A stretch of 64,000 nt of DNA from Rhopalosiphum padi. Lineage: Eukaryota > Arthropoda > Insecta > Hemiptera > Aphididae. The stretch spans positions 57,638,152 to 57,702,151 of the forward strand of contig NC_083597.1 of the NCBI RefSeq assembly GCF_020882245.1, given 5' to 3'. Position numbers and translations under genes: made by a program. A model generated the notes under the pieces. It saw nothing but the letters and a program-made list of their open reading frames with translations, ran no database searches and had not been told where the DNA came from. Positions 41,081 to 54,400 of this stretch are shown here, piece by piece (position 1 is the first letter of the stretch; each line of letters opens with the position of its first letter).

Positions 41081-41560
41081 GTGTAGCAGCGGCTGCGACG
41101 GTATTTCGACGGACAGTCGCAAACCGCGCGTTAAACGACCTTGAGTTCGCAATATTGGTTTTTTAACATTATATAGATACACGCCTAATGAATAAGAAAA
41201 ACAAAATTCATCTGCGCATACAACAACGTTATATTATGGGTAAACGTCAACGACGACGACGCCCTACTATACGTGTATCTAGAAATAAACAGCTATAGTA
41301 TAAGTACACATAATATCTTATAATCATATAATAATATGTATAGTATATTATAGGTAGGTACCCATATGTGCGCGCACTCGAGAAGCCACTTTTGTGTGTA
41401 CCGGACTTGTCGGACGACCTTGCGTCACACAAAACGCCAAACTCGTTTTTCCGATTCACCATCGCTATACACGAGTGTGTGAGTGTGTGTATGTGTGCGC
41501 GCGCGTAGTTATAATAATATAGTACTCTAACGAGACAGGTGAGTATTTTTCTTCTCGATC
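41081..41560 (+). promoter_or_regulatory. CpG-rich patch ending at a consensus 5' splice site
   Basis: A CpG-rich patch is followed by a TG/GC alternating tract (41483-41507) and then by GAGACAG|GTGAGTAT with the intron GT at about 41537-41544. The donor matches the eukaryotic consensus very well (CAG|GTGAGT). No long plus-strand frame precedes it, so it would fit a noncoding first exon. The minus strand is open over 41247-41594 (115 codons) without a recognised domain. The promoter/first-exon reading is inference. Confidence 0.25.
41483..41507. repeat. 25-bp alternating purine-pyrimidine tract
   Basis: GTGTGTGTATGTGTGCGCGC and the following five bases alternate without a break and end in GCGCGC, the most Z-DNA-prone dinucleotide. 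Confidence 0.8.
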
Positions 41561-41693
41561 TTTTTTTCAACTTTGTCTCGTACACGGTTGACAAGTATAT
41601 GTACTTACTGCAGTATTATACACGTTTAAATAGACGATGAAAAACAATAAGAATTGAAAAAAATAGAACGTCAAACGGGGTTGATAGTTATTA

Positions 41694-42020
41694 TTGTACA
41701 TAGGTATAGGTATAGGTATAGGAGGAACCTATGTACTACCGGCAGTGGCGGGGTGGGGACCAACGTTAGTAAACCCCGCCGACGCTGCGTCCTTGATGGC
41801 GATTTTATCTATTGTCTCTGATACGGTGGCAATAGCGTTTCCAAAGGGTTCCCATGCAAGTCTCCCAGCGGCAGTATATATGAGTATATAGATATAGTGG
41901 CCAAACCACAAAACACGCGGTTCTGGTCCACCGCTTGGATTATCGACATCCGGTTAGGAACTGGTCGTTTTCAATCGTAATATCCTATGCACCGGGGTTG
42001 TCGAAGACAGTGGAGAGGTG
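41694..42020. other. Isolated GC-rich segment open on both strands
   Basis: After a GGTATA tandem run (41701-41722) the DNA becomes GC-rich to about 42020 and then AT-rich again. The plus strand is open at 41694-41891 (LPAVAGWGPTLVNPADAAS and onward) and the minus strand at 41729-41911 (GRLAWEPFGNAIATVSETID and onward). Both read like ordinary protein. On the minus strand CCGGTAGTAC near 41738-41748 is donor-like. I recognise neither peptide. Candidates are a conserved exon, an old transposon piece or a structured noncoding element. Confidence 0.25.
41701..41722. repeat. TAGGTA hexamer tandem repeat
   Basis: About 3.5 perfect copies of a TAGGTA/GGTATA hexamer lie in tandem. Confidence 0.9.
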
Positions 42021-44045
42021 TAGATTATATATACAATTATACACAATAATATGCATATCTGTCAAACCAAGATCAATCGAGACAACGAAATACTGAGTAT
42101 AAATTTAACTTATAACTACTTAACCTCCTCGTAACCTATATGATAGATAATTTAACAACAATAATTCAATTTTACTCATATAAAATGAACTGTATAAAAA
42201 TTAGTAACTGACGAGTATTGACTGTATTTTAAGTGTGGAGACAAAATATATAAACATATATAATTTTGTAAAAATGTATAGTAATTACTAATTTATAAAT
42301 ACACAAAATACAAAATATTTTTTCTGGCTAATGACGAAAAGTAAAACATATATGATATATGATATAGAATAATATATATTATTAATTACGATTAACATAA
42401 TAGAAAAGTTAAACATAAAACACGATTAATATTGATACCTAAGCAAAAAGAAAGTTTTTTATAAATATTCCAAATTATTAAAAATACTCAATATTTTTAA
42501 ATTTGATTTATTGTATTACGAAATAAAGTATTAGCATACTCTCATATATTTTTAACATTGTATAAAGATTTAGCTTAAGTTAATATTTTTGGTGAATTAA
42601 AATAAATGCATCGCATATAGTTTTCAACTATAATACATTAATACGTAGGTAGTATGTATCTTTTTAGTTTTTACTGTGAGAGTTATTTTAATTACAAATG
42701 AATAATTGTATGGATAAACGAAACGATTTTTTAAGTTTTTGAATTTTCAAAATAGATATATATATATATTATTAATAACAAAAAGTCATTTTTCATCGTT
42801 ATTTTACAACATAAATATTAAATAGTTATTAATATTATATATATACGAGTGACTATCCAATATAATAACGAATCTAATATCTATTAGATTACAAAAATAT
42901 ATTTTTTTTAAAACCAGTTCCTATTCGAAATAGCAATATTTTACCTATGCGTCAACAAAAATAATCTACACAGAAATATTTAAAAAATTCAAATAATACA
43001 GAAACAGTTAACATTTTTTTAAATAGTACTACGTCGTATTATATTGTTATGTATTGTTTTAGACTTTAAGTAATAAAATATGCGATAAATAAATAATCGA
43101 ATAACATAATATATTAATATATTATGCGAGTGCGCAAATTGTGATCGACCCACTTTTTGTATGGTTTTAGACGTTTTAGTATTCATAAAACGATACGCTT
43201 GTTGTTGATATTATACGCACAGGGCGCTTATGTGATTTGAATAATAATAATATTAATAATCGCGTGCTTGTACTATTTCGAATCGATTTGTTTTCATTGT
43301 GGTTCGTTGATCTTCTAAACGGTTAGAAACTACAGTTATAGGCCAACATAGCGTACCTATATATATAAGCTATAACATAACATAGACGTCACCGTATTTA
43401 AACGCTCGTTGAACGCTCGTACCGTATTTTGTAGGTTCTGTATTGGTGTTATAATTATATTATATTTAGCCAAGACCGTTAAGAAAACAAAAAAAAATAT
43501 GCGAAATCGTCGACGTAATATTATGTATAAACACGGCAATAAAGCGAAACGTGTTATACATTGATTACGCTATAGGGGTAATAACTTACTTTAAAAAAAT
43601 TAATAATAAAAACTATAAGATCGTGTAACGTTTTATAACACAGAAGGGTGTGTGCGATCGACCCACCTCTCCTTCATAATAATTCAACCATGATACTACT
43701 CATGGAAAATGGAAAACGAGCTTTTTAAACAGTGCAAATATGAATCAGAGCGAAATATTAGGTGTCTATTTTCGTTTACCCTATGCAGTTTCATAGTCAG
43801 TTTTTATAATAAAATGTATTACAATTTTATTGTTGTTGGCTAAATTAATAGTATAATGTATAAACTTACACAACTATTTGAATAATTCTACCTCCTTATA
43901 ATACATAGAATCAATAACTCAATTTCTTCATTAAATAATTTTCATTTTTATTCAATACTAATCAGAAAAAAAAAATCATCGTTGGGGATAAATAAAAATA
44001 AATAATACTATCAATGTACATTGTACATATATATTATGTATATAA
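42021..44045. other. AT-rich noncoding stretch
   Basis: The stretch is strongly AT-rich. A nested direct repeat lies at about 43392-43428: ACCGTATTT, two copies of AACGCTCGT, ACCGTATTT. No gene is recognised. Confidence 0.5.
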
Positions 44046-44345
44046 TGTATACGTATAGCGAACTGGTCGGCGGTCACTCGCAAGTCAATGCGTCACCGCT
44101 GCCAGAATTTCCGATCGGGTTTTCCACCACAAAAAAGCGCGTAAAAATAAAAGTTTAAATCGATGAGATAAATACGCAGAAGAAGATTTAAAAAAAATAG
44201 CCACTAGATATTACTATAATATACTACACGCAGCAACCGCCGGTAGCCGCGCGTCCTTGACAGGTCATCGGTCGCACCGTCGTCGCCGCCGATTGACAAC
44301 AGACTGGGGCGGTCACGTCACGATCCGGCACTGTATAATATACCT
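44046..44345. other. CpG-rich patch
   Basis: Two GC-rich blocks (44055-44125 and 44225-44340), rich in CG and GCCG words, are separated by an AT-rich spacer. No long frame is present. It could be regulatory. Confidence 0.3.
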
Positions 44346-47000
44346 ACGCGTGCAAGCATATACAACACTTGTGTGTTTTTTTTTTATATTTCGCAGTGCA
44401 AGTATATAAAACGTAATAATATAAACAAAATATACAAAATATATGTACATCACGATGATATAATGATGTATTTATTGATTTTTTTTACGTTATTTATTAA
44501 GTCTTTATCGAGCATATAATACGACGATTTATACGTTGTCTGTTTTTGTTATGTTTTTACTCATTTTCAACAGCTCTTTACAGTTATGAATTACAACTGT
44601 TAAACGCGAATAATTACTGCGATGTGAATGATGTATTATTGTATTGTATGCAATTACAAAAATATGGCATTATTCAATTACTTAATGATAAAATACATAA
44701 TGTATTATGATGATGATCGATATATGGCGTGAGAAAAGAAGAATAAAAAGATGTACTTAAATGTAATATTATAGAAAAGTACCTAGCTAATATAAGAATA
44801 AATAAAAATTGATCGAGAATGAGGCCGAACGAGTTTTGTAATCCGATATATATCGGTGAATTATATACGTCAAAAGACAAATTAATCGCAATGCCAATTA
44901 CACATAACACACATTCAAAGACGACGTCGACCAATAAGTACGTGTATATGATTTATGTGCTATTTGATCGTATTAATTGAATATATTGCTATACTATCGA
45001 ACCCGTATCCGAGACATCAAGTATGTCTGTTTCGTGATAATTATTTTTATGTACGCACAAGTTCACAGACGAACTATACCTATAAACTCGTAAATTTACT
45101 CGAGCAGTATAGTGGCGTTTTGTTTGTCGGCAATAAATGAGTAAATTTTTTTGTTCAAGAGGAGGTTAACAAGCATAGAAAAACAATAATAAAAAAAAAA
45201 AAAATACTGCGAGGACTTGGTGTAGTTATGGGCAGTCAACTGGATTTGCTTTGCGCCACACCAGATAGTGTAAGTGTTCTGTGGACTATGACAAATCATA
45301 AATCATATGAAAAACAATATTCTTAGTCGAGCTCTCTCCGTAAGATAGCTCATGTTGATTTTTCAAAAATTAAAACAGATTTAAAACACGTTCTATTTTG
45401 GATACACTATATACACGAAACAATTATTCGTATAAAATAGTGTAAGGAAAGTATCAACAACAAAATTTGTATCTAGTGAATCTTATTTTTAAATATACAA
45501 CCGATAGATTTAGATAAGGAATATTGAAATAAAAATTTGTATTTGAACACAGCAGCAGCAACATATATATGTATGTTTGGGAAATTGGAAACCTCGATAA
45601 TTGGTACCTAAATTAAATGTGACTTAATTTTTTTTTATACATAGATATTATAAATAAATATAATGTTGTAGACTTAAAACACTAGTGTGCGTACGCGTTC
45701 TATCCGTTCTTGTAAAAATCATTAAATTCATATCTGTTCAAAGAGATAGCGCTTGTGCTCCACAATCTACAAAACAACTATTACTATAATACTCGTAATA
45801 TAATTATTGTCTTGAGTCTTGAGTTTACTTTCGAACAATATTTAACTTTTACTTGTTAGTCATTAATGTGGTTGTGTTATAATAGTAGTATTCTTTAAAA
45901 AATACAATGCAACAGCAATAATTATATTTGGTAATATAGTAACAATCTGCGGGAAAGGATTTTAGACGTATACATTTAAAATTAAAATAACAAAATGTGC
46001 ACGAAAATCAATCGGTTGATGACTAATAACTGAAATGTTATTATTATGGAACGTTTAGAAAAATACTGAAAATTAATAAATTCGTGGATAAACAATATCT
46101 CTAAATAAAAAATATTTTTGTTCGTTTGAAAAATAACAAAAAACAAAAAAATAAAATATAACAGATACAAATTTAAATGAACACACGACATTGAATATAC
46201 TTTTTTTAAATTATAATAATAAAGAGAAAAATAAAATTACATTTTTATAATATAGAAAAAAGAGATTGGAAGATCAAAAAATTATGGCTGATATTAATAG
46301 AAAAAATTTAGAGTATATAAGGCGGAAAAATCGCAACACTTTACCTCCTTGTAAAAAAACTAAAACTATAATATTAAGCTTTACTATCTTAGTTTTATTT
46401 ATCATTATTATACATTTATTTTGAAATTTAGTTTTAATTTTCTTAATTAAGAATATATAAATTCTTTCTGCAGAAATAGGTTGAGGATTAAGTTTTTATA
46501 TTATGTAAAAATTTTAATATACTCGTTTATGTATATTTTCAAATTATACTTTACAGTTTTTTTTAAAAGCTTAACTCAACTGAAAAAGGAAAAAAGAGAT
46601 TGATTTAAAATCCTATATCTAAAAGACTCTACATCATCATGATCAACTTAATTTGTATATTTTTTACGTTTACATTAATATTTATACATAATATTTACTA
46701 TATTTTACAGTACATTTTACAATTTAACATTTTAAATTAAATAAATAAAAATTACTTTCGTGATTTATTTTGTTATTCTAATATTTGTCACGGCGTCCTT
46801 AATAAAATTAATAGATAATATGTATTGAAAAAATATAATTTTTTCGGAATATATTTCATAAAGATTTTTTCATACTTTTATGTAAATCTTAATAACAATA
46901 ATGTATAATATACCATCGTCGTAGATCGACGGAAACCGATTATGATATATAGCTCCGTATAAAATGAGTACACAATTCAGCCGCCTCCACCGCGTACCGC
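44346..47000. other. AT-rich noncoding stretch
   Basis: A medium-GC spot at 45205-45330 contains a 32-codon plus frame from the ATG at 45228 (MGSQLDLLCATPDSVSVLWT and onward), preceded by A14 at 45191-45204, and a donor-like GT|GTAAGTG inside it. The minus strand there is open too. The rest is AT-rich with no recognised gene. Confidence 0.45.
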
Positions 47001-47023
47001 TTTTATTTTTATTTTTTATTTAG

Positions 47024-47097
47024 GGTTCAAGGACGGACACGCGAAGACCAGCGCCGTCACGATCTCCAACGTGCCAGAGGATTTTAATCGGATCTAA
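47024..47097 (+). CDS. Candidate terminal coding exon, unrecognised gene
   Basis: A long T-rich tract ending TTTTTTATTTAG (AG at 47022-47023) is a strong 3' splice-site match. Directly after it the sequence becomes GC-rich. In one frame it reads 23 codons, FKDGHAKTSAVTISNVPEDF and three more, to a TAA at 47095-47097. Most of the early codons end in G or C, unlike the surrounding DNA. An AATAAA polyadenylation-type hexamer (47097-47102) overlaps the stop. Acceptor, codon bias, stop and AATAAA together make this the most exon-like spot in the window. The frame is also open a short way upstream through the T tract. I do not recognise the peptide. A chance GC-rich spot or a transposon remnant remains possible. 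Confidence 0.28.
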
Positions 47098-47547
47098 ATA
47101 AAACTAGCTCCAAGAATTTTTAAAAATGATTTTTAAATAAATTTTGAACTCCAGTAAATTTGGTGATTTTGTCGTTTTTCTAAATGTTGGTCAACTGGCC
47201 AAGTCAACAATTGAAAAAACTTGTTTTTATTGTCCTTTTATGATTATAATAGATATTACAGTATAAATGAATCGATGATTGCAGAAACGACATGAGTAAA
47301 TTTTTTAAAACTTTTGGATAATTGATAAAAAGTGTATAATTTAAATAATTCTGAAAAAAATTCTTATTTAAAAATGAATACTTGTAAAAATATATTATGC
47401 ACGTTATAACTGAAGTCGTTTTTCCACTCAACACATAAAAACAGATGACTAGTATGTGTTTTTGCTAATATCTAAATTTCATAAAAAATGTGACTCGTGT
47501 CGTTTTTGCAATCATCAATTCAAATAGAATTATATTAATATTTTTAC

Positions 47548-47661
47548 TCAGCAACAAGAAGGTGTGGTCGTAGTCTAGTAGCAAAAGGGCTCTTAAGGAA
47601 AAGTTGTTTAGCAACCAAGGGAAGAAACGGTTTTCTAGCAACTATGGTAGGAGGGGGCAAG
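47548..47661. repeat. Degenerate minisatellite of about 27 bp, four units
   Basis: Four imperfect units begin at about 47548, 47575, 47607 and 47634. Each starts with a TAGCAAC-like word followed by a G-rich word such as AAGGG or ATGGTAGG. Unit lengths are roughly 27-32 bp. On the minus strand the array is open and encodes an imperfect nine-residue repeat of the P-x-x-VA-K/R type (TIVARKPF, LPLVAKQLF). Whether it is or was coding is unknown. Confidence 0.5.
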
Positions 47662-50600
47662 AATAAACGCAAAAAAGTATGCAATATACATATAAGATCT
47701 AAATATATATATATACCTAAGTAAAAATAAAAGTCAGTACATGCAAAACAAATAAATATAGAATAATTTAGAATTTTCACTCTGCAAGGTCGTTATTTAC
47801 TATTTAATATAAAATCTTCCTTTGCGCACGTGCGTTAACTGCCACGGTTTTCGTTTCGGCGTGATATATATAATTGTAAATGGTCACGAATTATAATTTA
47901 AAGGCGCATTTAGAAAATAATTTAAGTAATAATTGTTTATTATAATCTTCTTTGCGGGTATTATAATATATTTTATAATTTATAACATAAAGATAAAGAT
48001 TTAATCTATGTTATTGCTAGAGGCGCTATAGAACTCTATTGTAACAATATGTGTATTATATATGTACTTGTATTATAGTTGTATACATTTAATTTTGTTA
48101 AATCTTAAAATTATCCACAGTGGTTATAATATACGAGTTAGTATGCTGTTAAAAAAATATCAATAAATTGATTTCATAATCCTTTTTTAACTTACACAAT
48201 ATTAATGAATAAAAAGCAATCATCATTTTCGTAAAAAAAGATCAATATCGGCATACAATTAATAAACATCAGTTCTAAAATGGATATAAATCACTCTATC
48301 CGATTAAGCTTTTAAATCTAACAAACAAAACTACAATTTATAGTATAATTATATAATATAAGTTACAACGATGTGACGTGACTTTTCTATACACATAAAC
48401 CTACCATACACCTACCAGCTGATGTTACAAGTTACAACCATTTGTGAAACTGTTAGCATCTCGATAAGTTGAAAATCTATCAAAACTACAGTCTATATAT
48501 ACAGATAACAATAAAGCATATGAATTCAGTACATTATTTCCTGCAATATGCACATTTTTTTTGATGATCTAATGAGTGCTATGATTGTTTTTCTTTTTAT
48601 TCTTTGTTATATGGCTAAGAGGCATTGTTTGATACGAGAAGTACAACAATTCTCCACAATTCTTTATCTTTAGTACATTCTTTCAAATTCTTTTTCTTTA
48701 AATTTATCTATAAAATTTCTATTTGAGATTCTCATAGAATATGCCTCTTTGTTTTGTATCAAATGACTATAATGAATGATAAAACATTAGAAAGACAAAA
48801 ACAGCGTAGCTTAATCAAAAAAGATCATTCTGAGAAACTATAAAAAGTTAAAAAAAAAAAAAATACTGTATGTATATCTACTTTTAGACAGCAATGGACA
48901 GAATTTGGACATGTTGACATAACAAAATAAAAAATCAAATTTGTGTTTTTAACATGCAGGAGTGAAAACTGAACAGTCTATGGAAGTAAATAGCTGTGGC
49001 GATAGATAAGAAAACCAGTAAGTAATATATAAATAACCTCGCAATAGCACATTATTACTTATTCGTGTATATTATAATGTAAATAATAGTTAATAAATCA
49101 TAGCTAGATGTTATTTTCATTCCAAAAATATTTAATTTTCATTTATGAATTATGATTATTGATTAATAATATTTGTAAATTTTATCAAATACAGTTTTAT
49201 AGATGTAGTATGTATAGATATTTAAATAATTATAACGTTTGTCGACTCAATCGTATGATTAAAAAAATTCGCGTTCTTGGCACATATTCAAAACAGTAAA
49301 CATTATATTATATTATACGTGTTTTAATAATTCTCTAAGTCACTGAAACACAGTATTTATAATAAATAGTTACGGTATCATAATAATATATTGTAACATA
49401 AATACCGGACACAAATTTACACCACAATATTGATCGACCGTGAAATAGTCGATTTAGCAGCGTTTATAACTTGGACGGGCACAAGAGATTGTTTGTTATA
49501 TATTATAATCGACGAACAATTCGATCGTTTAGAAATTGAACAAAAGCGATGGTCATAAAAAAAATGGTACAAATTTCTTGTGTTGAGTGGTGACACGCGT
49601 TTGCAACGTACACTTTAATATAATATATTATTATTACCAAACCACTGTCCGGCGACTTTTACAGATTTATAATAAAAATAATAACTATTATGATTGTATT
49701 GCTTATACGCGGGTGTATAATTCTATAGAATGATTGATGTTCAACATAAATATATTTTTGTATATTATACATTATAATATAAATAATAATAATAACGAAT
49801 TCTAGATGACAACGGCGACCACGAATGTCTCGGTTTTACGAGCGTAAAAATCAAGCAATCGTTATACGGTGATTTGTCATAGTCGACGCTGCAGCGATCG
49901 CGTCATAAACGAAAATCAGGAATATATATCATTGGCGCGCGTCCGATTTATGTCTAGACCATCTATAGATATGTAGGCGTGTGACAGTCGTTCGACTTTT
50001 CCTTGGGGAATGTAATCACGTCGATCGTAAATTATTAATATTTTATATATTATTATAATATCTGCATGTATACCAGTGTCAGAAATTATGACACTCGATC
50101 ATGACATATTATTGTTGCATGTATTAGAGAAGCTATAATGAAAAAATTAAAGTTTTAGACGTATGAATAACGGTAATATGTCGATTATTATGGCTAACAT
50201 ATAAACATGTATACGTATACACAGGGTAGCTCTTATATACCCTGTAAGTTAGGGGCAGACTCCTTTTATTATAGATCATAATATGAACAATGACCCGGAT
50301 CTCATACAAAAAAAAAAAAACGTAGGATCTACGTTCACTGCCTAATTATGTGACAAGAGTTATAAAATCGTATCATTTTCAATAAACAAGTATTTATGAA
50401 AATGTGTTTTTATTTTTCGACATAAGAAAAAAATAGTTGAAAAACTTATTATGTTCTCAGTAATAAAATTAATCAGTGAATAATAAAAATGGTTTTCATA
50501 AATATTTTTAAGACAATAATATAAACATATTTTTTGGGGGTCATTTATATTTATGGCCTATGGAGAGCACATTTTATAAGCCACACACGACACACCATGA

Positions 50601-50890
50601 GACTATAGTCTACGCACGCTTGTAAGTTGTAATGGCTAATATCAAAATAATATAATACAGTCCAGTTTTGTTTTTTTAAATAAGAACGCTACTAAACCAA
50701 AATTTTTGAGGAGTTTTCTGGAGGCAACCGCCCTCGCTGACGATGACGACGACGGAATTAACAAGGCGAGAAATATATAAAATAAAAACCAATTTATATA
50801 TCACGTACAATTAGTATTATTATACCTATGTCTATATATGTTAACACTATAAATATAGATAGGTATAAAAATAATAATAATAACATATTT
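47662..50890. other. AT-rich noncoding stretch
   Basis: The stretch is mostly AT-rich. A CpG-containing patch lies at 49800-50030, and an A13 run at 50310-50322 is followed by an imperfect palindrome around 50323-50336. A hairpin (ACAGGGTA, 9-nt loop, TACCCTGT) lies at 50221-50245. No gene is recognised. Confidence 0.5.
50221..50245. repeat. Stem-loop with perfect 8-bp arms
   Basis: ACAGGGTA and TACCCTGT are exact complements separated by 9 nt. The arms resemble the ACAGGGT ends of the element at 21813-22458, so a collapsed pair of transposon ends is possible. Confidence 0.5.
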
Positions 50891-50892
50891 GT

Positions 50893-51105
50893 ATGTACAG
50901 TATAATTTATTACGCGTTTAATTTAGACGTCCGAGAGCTGGCTGAGATAAATTACCCCAATAAAACGACGTTGTGCAAGTGTGACGCGATGCAAGATGAT
51001 GTGTGTATATACGCGTATATTATACCAATATCTATGCCTCCGCCGGACGTTTTCTATATGTATTTATTGTATAAAAGCGATAGTTTAAAACTTGTTTGTA
51101 TATGA
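50893..51105 (+). CDS. Unrecognised 70-codon open frame
   Basis: An ATG at 50893 opens 70 codons to a TGA at 51103-51105, within a medium-GC patch that extends to about 51480. The peptide (AFNLDVRELAEINYPNKTTL in its first half, then a Cys-containing and a Pro-rich part) is not low-complexity. TATGTACAG just after the ATG is acceptor-like, so an exon beginning near 50901 is an alternative. There is no signal peptide and no recognised domain. Adjacent frames on both strands (51096-51329 plus, 51257-51454 minus) are also open, so chance is likely enough. Confidence 0.13.
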   Translation: MYSIIYYAFNLDVRELAEINYPNKTTLCKCDAMQDDVCIYAYIIPISMPPPDVFYMYLLYKSDSLKLVCI

Positions 51106-51480
51106 ACTTGGCCCACTTCGGCTATCAATCTCGAGAGAGGAGATTGACTGCGAAGACCAAGAGCACTGCACACGCGCGCATAATATTATTATTTAATACA
51201 TTATATTATATACGTGTGTGGGTATATCACGTCAAACGAAAAATAAAAATAAAAATTCACTCTCCGATTATGGCACGTATTATTATGACTAAAACGCTGT
51301 GTTTTCGAGAATACGTCGTTATATTATAATGGTACCTAAATGTGCGCTTACGGTTGTTGTATACACGCTGTCTTGAAAATACCATGTTATTATATATTAT
51401 TTCGTCGACGACACCGCAGCCGCATTGTTGCGAAATAAATATACATTCGTGCATAATATATGCTCGTGCGGCGTCTTCTT

Positions 51481-54400
51481 CTCCTTTACATCTAATCGGT
51501 TAAGACACACGCAAGTGTATTAATTTTCAGGGTGTGATCAGTTTTATTTAACATAAGAAACCATCGTTATTTTGGTCAATTTGTATATTAGAACTTAGAA
51601 TGAAATATATCAAATATTATTTGATATATTATACATATTTAGCTGCGTTTTTGCATATACGAGCAAAGAATATATAAATAATAATAATAATATAATATAA
51701 TAATATGTTTTACTGTTTTAGCGATTTTATTATTTTTTTGTAAAGATTCAAGTGTGTAATATTTATAACATAAATGCCGTACTGATAGCAGTTTAAACGA
51801 AATATATTTATTATTAGTTTACACTTTAGTAAGCTCTTTTAATGTGTTGATCGACAGAGTACGCGGTACAGTTACCAATCGTTTGAATTGTAATCGATAC
51901 ATATAGTTAATTGATTTAAAACGAAAACACATTATATTATATTCTTTTCTTATATTTTTTCTTCTTTAAAGTTTAATGAATTAACTCTATGAGCGGTTTT
52001 TAACGGAAACACGATGAGTATAAAATATCATTTTTCACTCCACAATAACACATGACTACAATGGGTTTATTCTTTATTATTATTACGATGATTTATAGTT
52101 TATAACATCGTATAATCATGGCATATAGAGGTATATTTGAAACGACGCTCTTGAAAACTGTTGATTTCAATACAAGTACAAATAATATGTACCTTGGGTT
52201 GGTACTTCATTTTTGATCAATTATAATGTCGTTAATACAATAATACTATATTATATAGACGCGCAAAACGCAACGAGTAGTTTTTAAACGTAAATTAAAC
52301 ACGAAATTCATAAGAGCCCACAGAATCAACGACTACTATAATATATACATATTTATTATGTATTTAAGCATATAGTATTGCGTACATTTACACCACACCA
52401 TTAACTTCCAAGAACGTTTGTTAATCTAACAAAAATAACGCAAGTATACGATTAACCTACACGACATTATATTGCTTGTAACACGTACAGTTTAGGTAAA
52501 TATATATTGAAGGTACCGTATAATATATTTATTTACAGTGCTATAAATTAAAAAACAATTTTGAAACACGTGTATAAGCATACGTGCCAATGTAAACAGT
52601 TAAGTGATTCACAAAACATTGTACGTGTACCTATATTATGATAGTTATAAGTGTCTTGTAATGTACAAAAAATATAACGTCCCCGTGGTCCTAACGTTCA
52701 GAAAATAAATGTTATATTTAACGAAGTAAGTATAATTATTTAACAAAATGTACAGAGCAATAGTAGAATTTATAAATTATATCAATTAATTAAGTGTTAA
52801 ACTCCAGAATTAAATTAAAATATATAAAAAGTTATTGATTTATTATATATACTATTCTTATCGTTTTTTTTTTCTACCAAGCCCTTATAAATTATATTAT
52901 TAATAAATACACCTATGCATTCTATTTGCTGATTTCATGATGATATTTTTGTAAATTTCATAAAACTCGCTAAGTCCAATTTTAAATTTAACCTCTGTGC
53001 TCCTAATTTATATACTTACTGCTTTACTTGTATTAATTAGTGTTTCGATTATTAGAAAATGTTCTTTTAGGGTCCAAACGTCCATTGTCAAATATTGCTG
53101 CTTTTATTTTTATTTTTATGGCACACCTTGACACGTGATCATATACGCCTCTAAAATATTTTCTTATAAAGAAAGTGTGTGTCGGGGAGAATTTAAGTAA
53201 ACTTATATTAATTTAAGAAACTTCAACACTCCATCCGATACGTTATTGAATACCTATAGTATCTTTTGTTATATTTATTGGTATACTTGTATTCTATAGA
53301 ATACCATATTAGACGGAACGCCTAATTCAAATTATATAGACATATGCTAATACGGTTCCATACCAGTTGGTTTTTAAGTATTGAAGTGGTTCAAAATCTA
53401 TATGACTTTATTTTTGTATACCTTGTGCAGTATTTCTATTTAACATTACATACGTATTTATTATGTATACTACATATTATTATCTAATGCTAAGATGAGT
53501 TCAATCCGGTTTTGGAAGCAAAAACATTACGAAAAATATACATTTAAATCAATTCTCCTTGACGGTATAATAATACCCGTGTTTTAGTTACTTTTTTTAA
53601 TGTTGCTTTGTTTGGAGTGTATTAATAAAAGTGCAATTAACTTTGGTGTTCCGTAGCCTTCGATTATAATTTTATTATATTTCATATAAATAGTGAAATA
53701 TTTTTTTATTTAAAGCACAAGCTAAAATATATTCACTTCCATTTAAAATAATACACTAATACAGTGCCATTAAATATTATTTGAATTATGATTTATGATA
53801 TATTATTTTTTATTATGCATTATATAGTGGAGAAGGCGATCGTTTTACTTATTGTGAATAAAATAATGATAGTAATAATAATTGTGACCTTATATAATAG
53901 TTTTGTACACAGAAAATTCAATCGGAGAAATTGTCTAAAATTGTTAATAAAACAGTACATCATATATAGCCCGAATAACTCGTACTACAACCGTACCTAA
54001 TATTATCCACATTTACCCTTGAACTATATATCAACACTAGGTCTATTAATTATCGTATACCGTTTTCGGTACAATTTAGCCGACGAGATTGATATTCGTA
54101 CCTTTATATAGGTTGGTATACACTCCCCGTATAACTATTTTTGTCGTCGTCGGATAACAATAAATTGTGTTAAGGTTTTATCAGCTTTAATAGCGAACAT
54201 ATTCAAGTCACGTTGGAAAAAATACCGAAAATAATAATAATTAATAATTATCCGATTCGACCGTTCATCACATCGTATCGGTGGTTTTCGTAACGACGTT
54301 AAATGTTTATGCATGTTCGATTTTCTTCTCGAACGTGCCGAGATCCAAAGTTAAATTTGCCCGATTCCTGTTGATAATATTACTATCATCATGGGTAAAA

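Noticed and set aside
44996..45010. GTTCGA-like words resembling a tRNA T-loop (minus strand here, also near 1130 and 18885)
   Set aside because: None has a matching A box, acceptor stem or anticodon arm at tRNA spacing.
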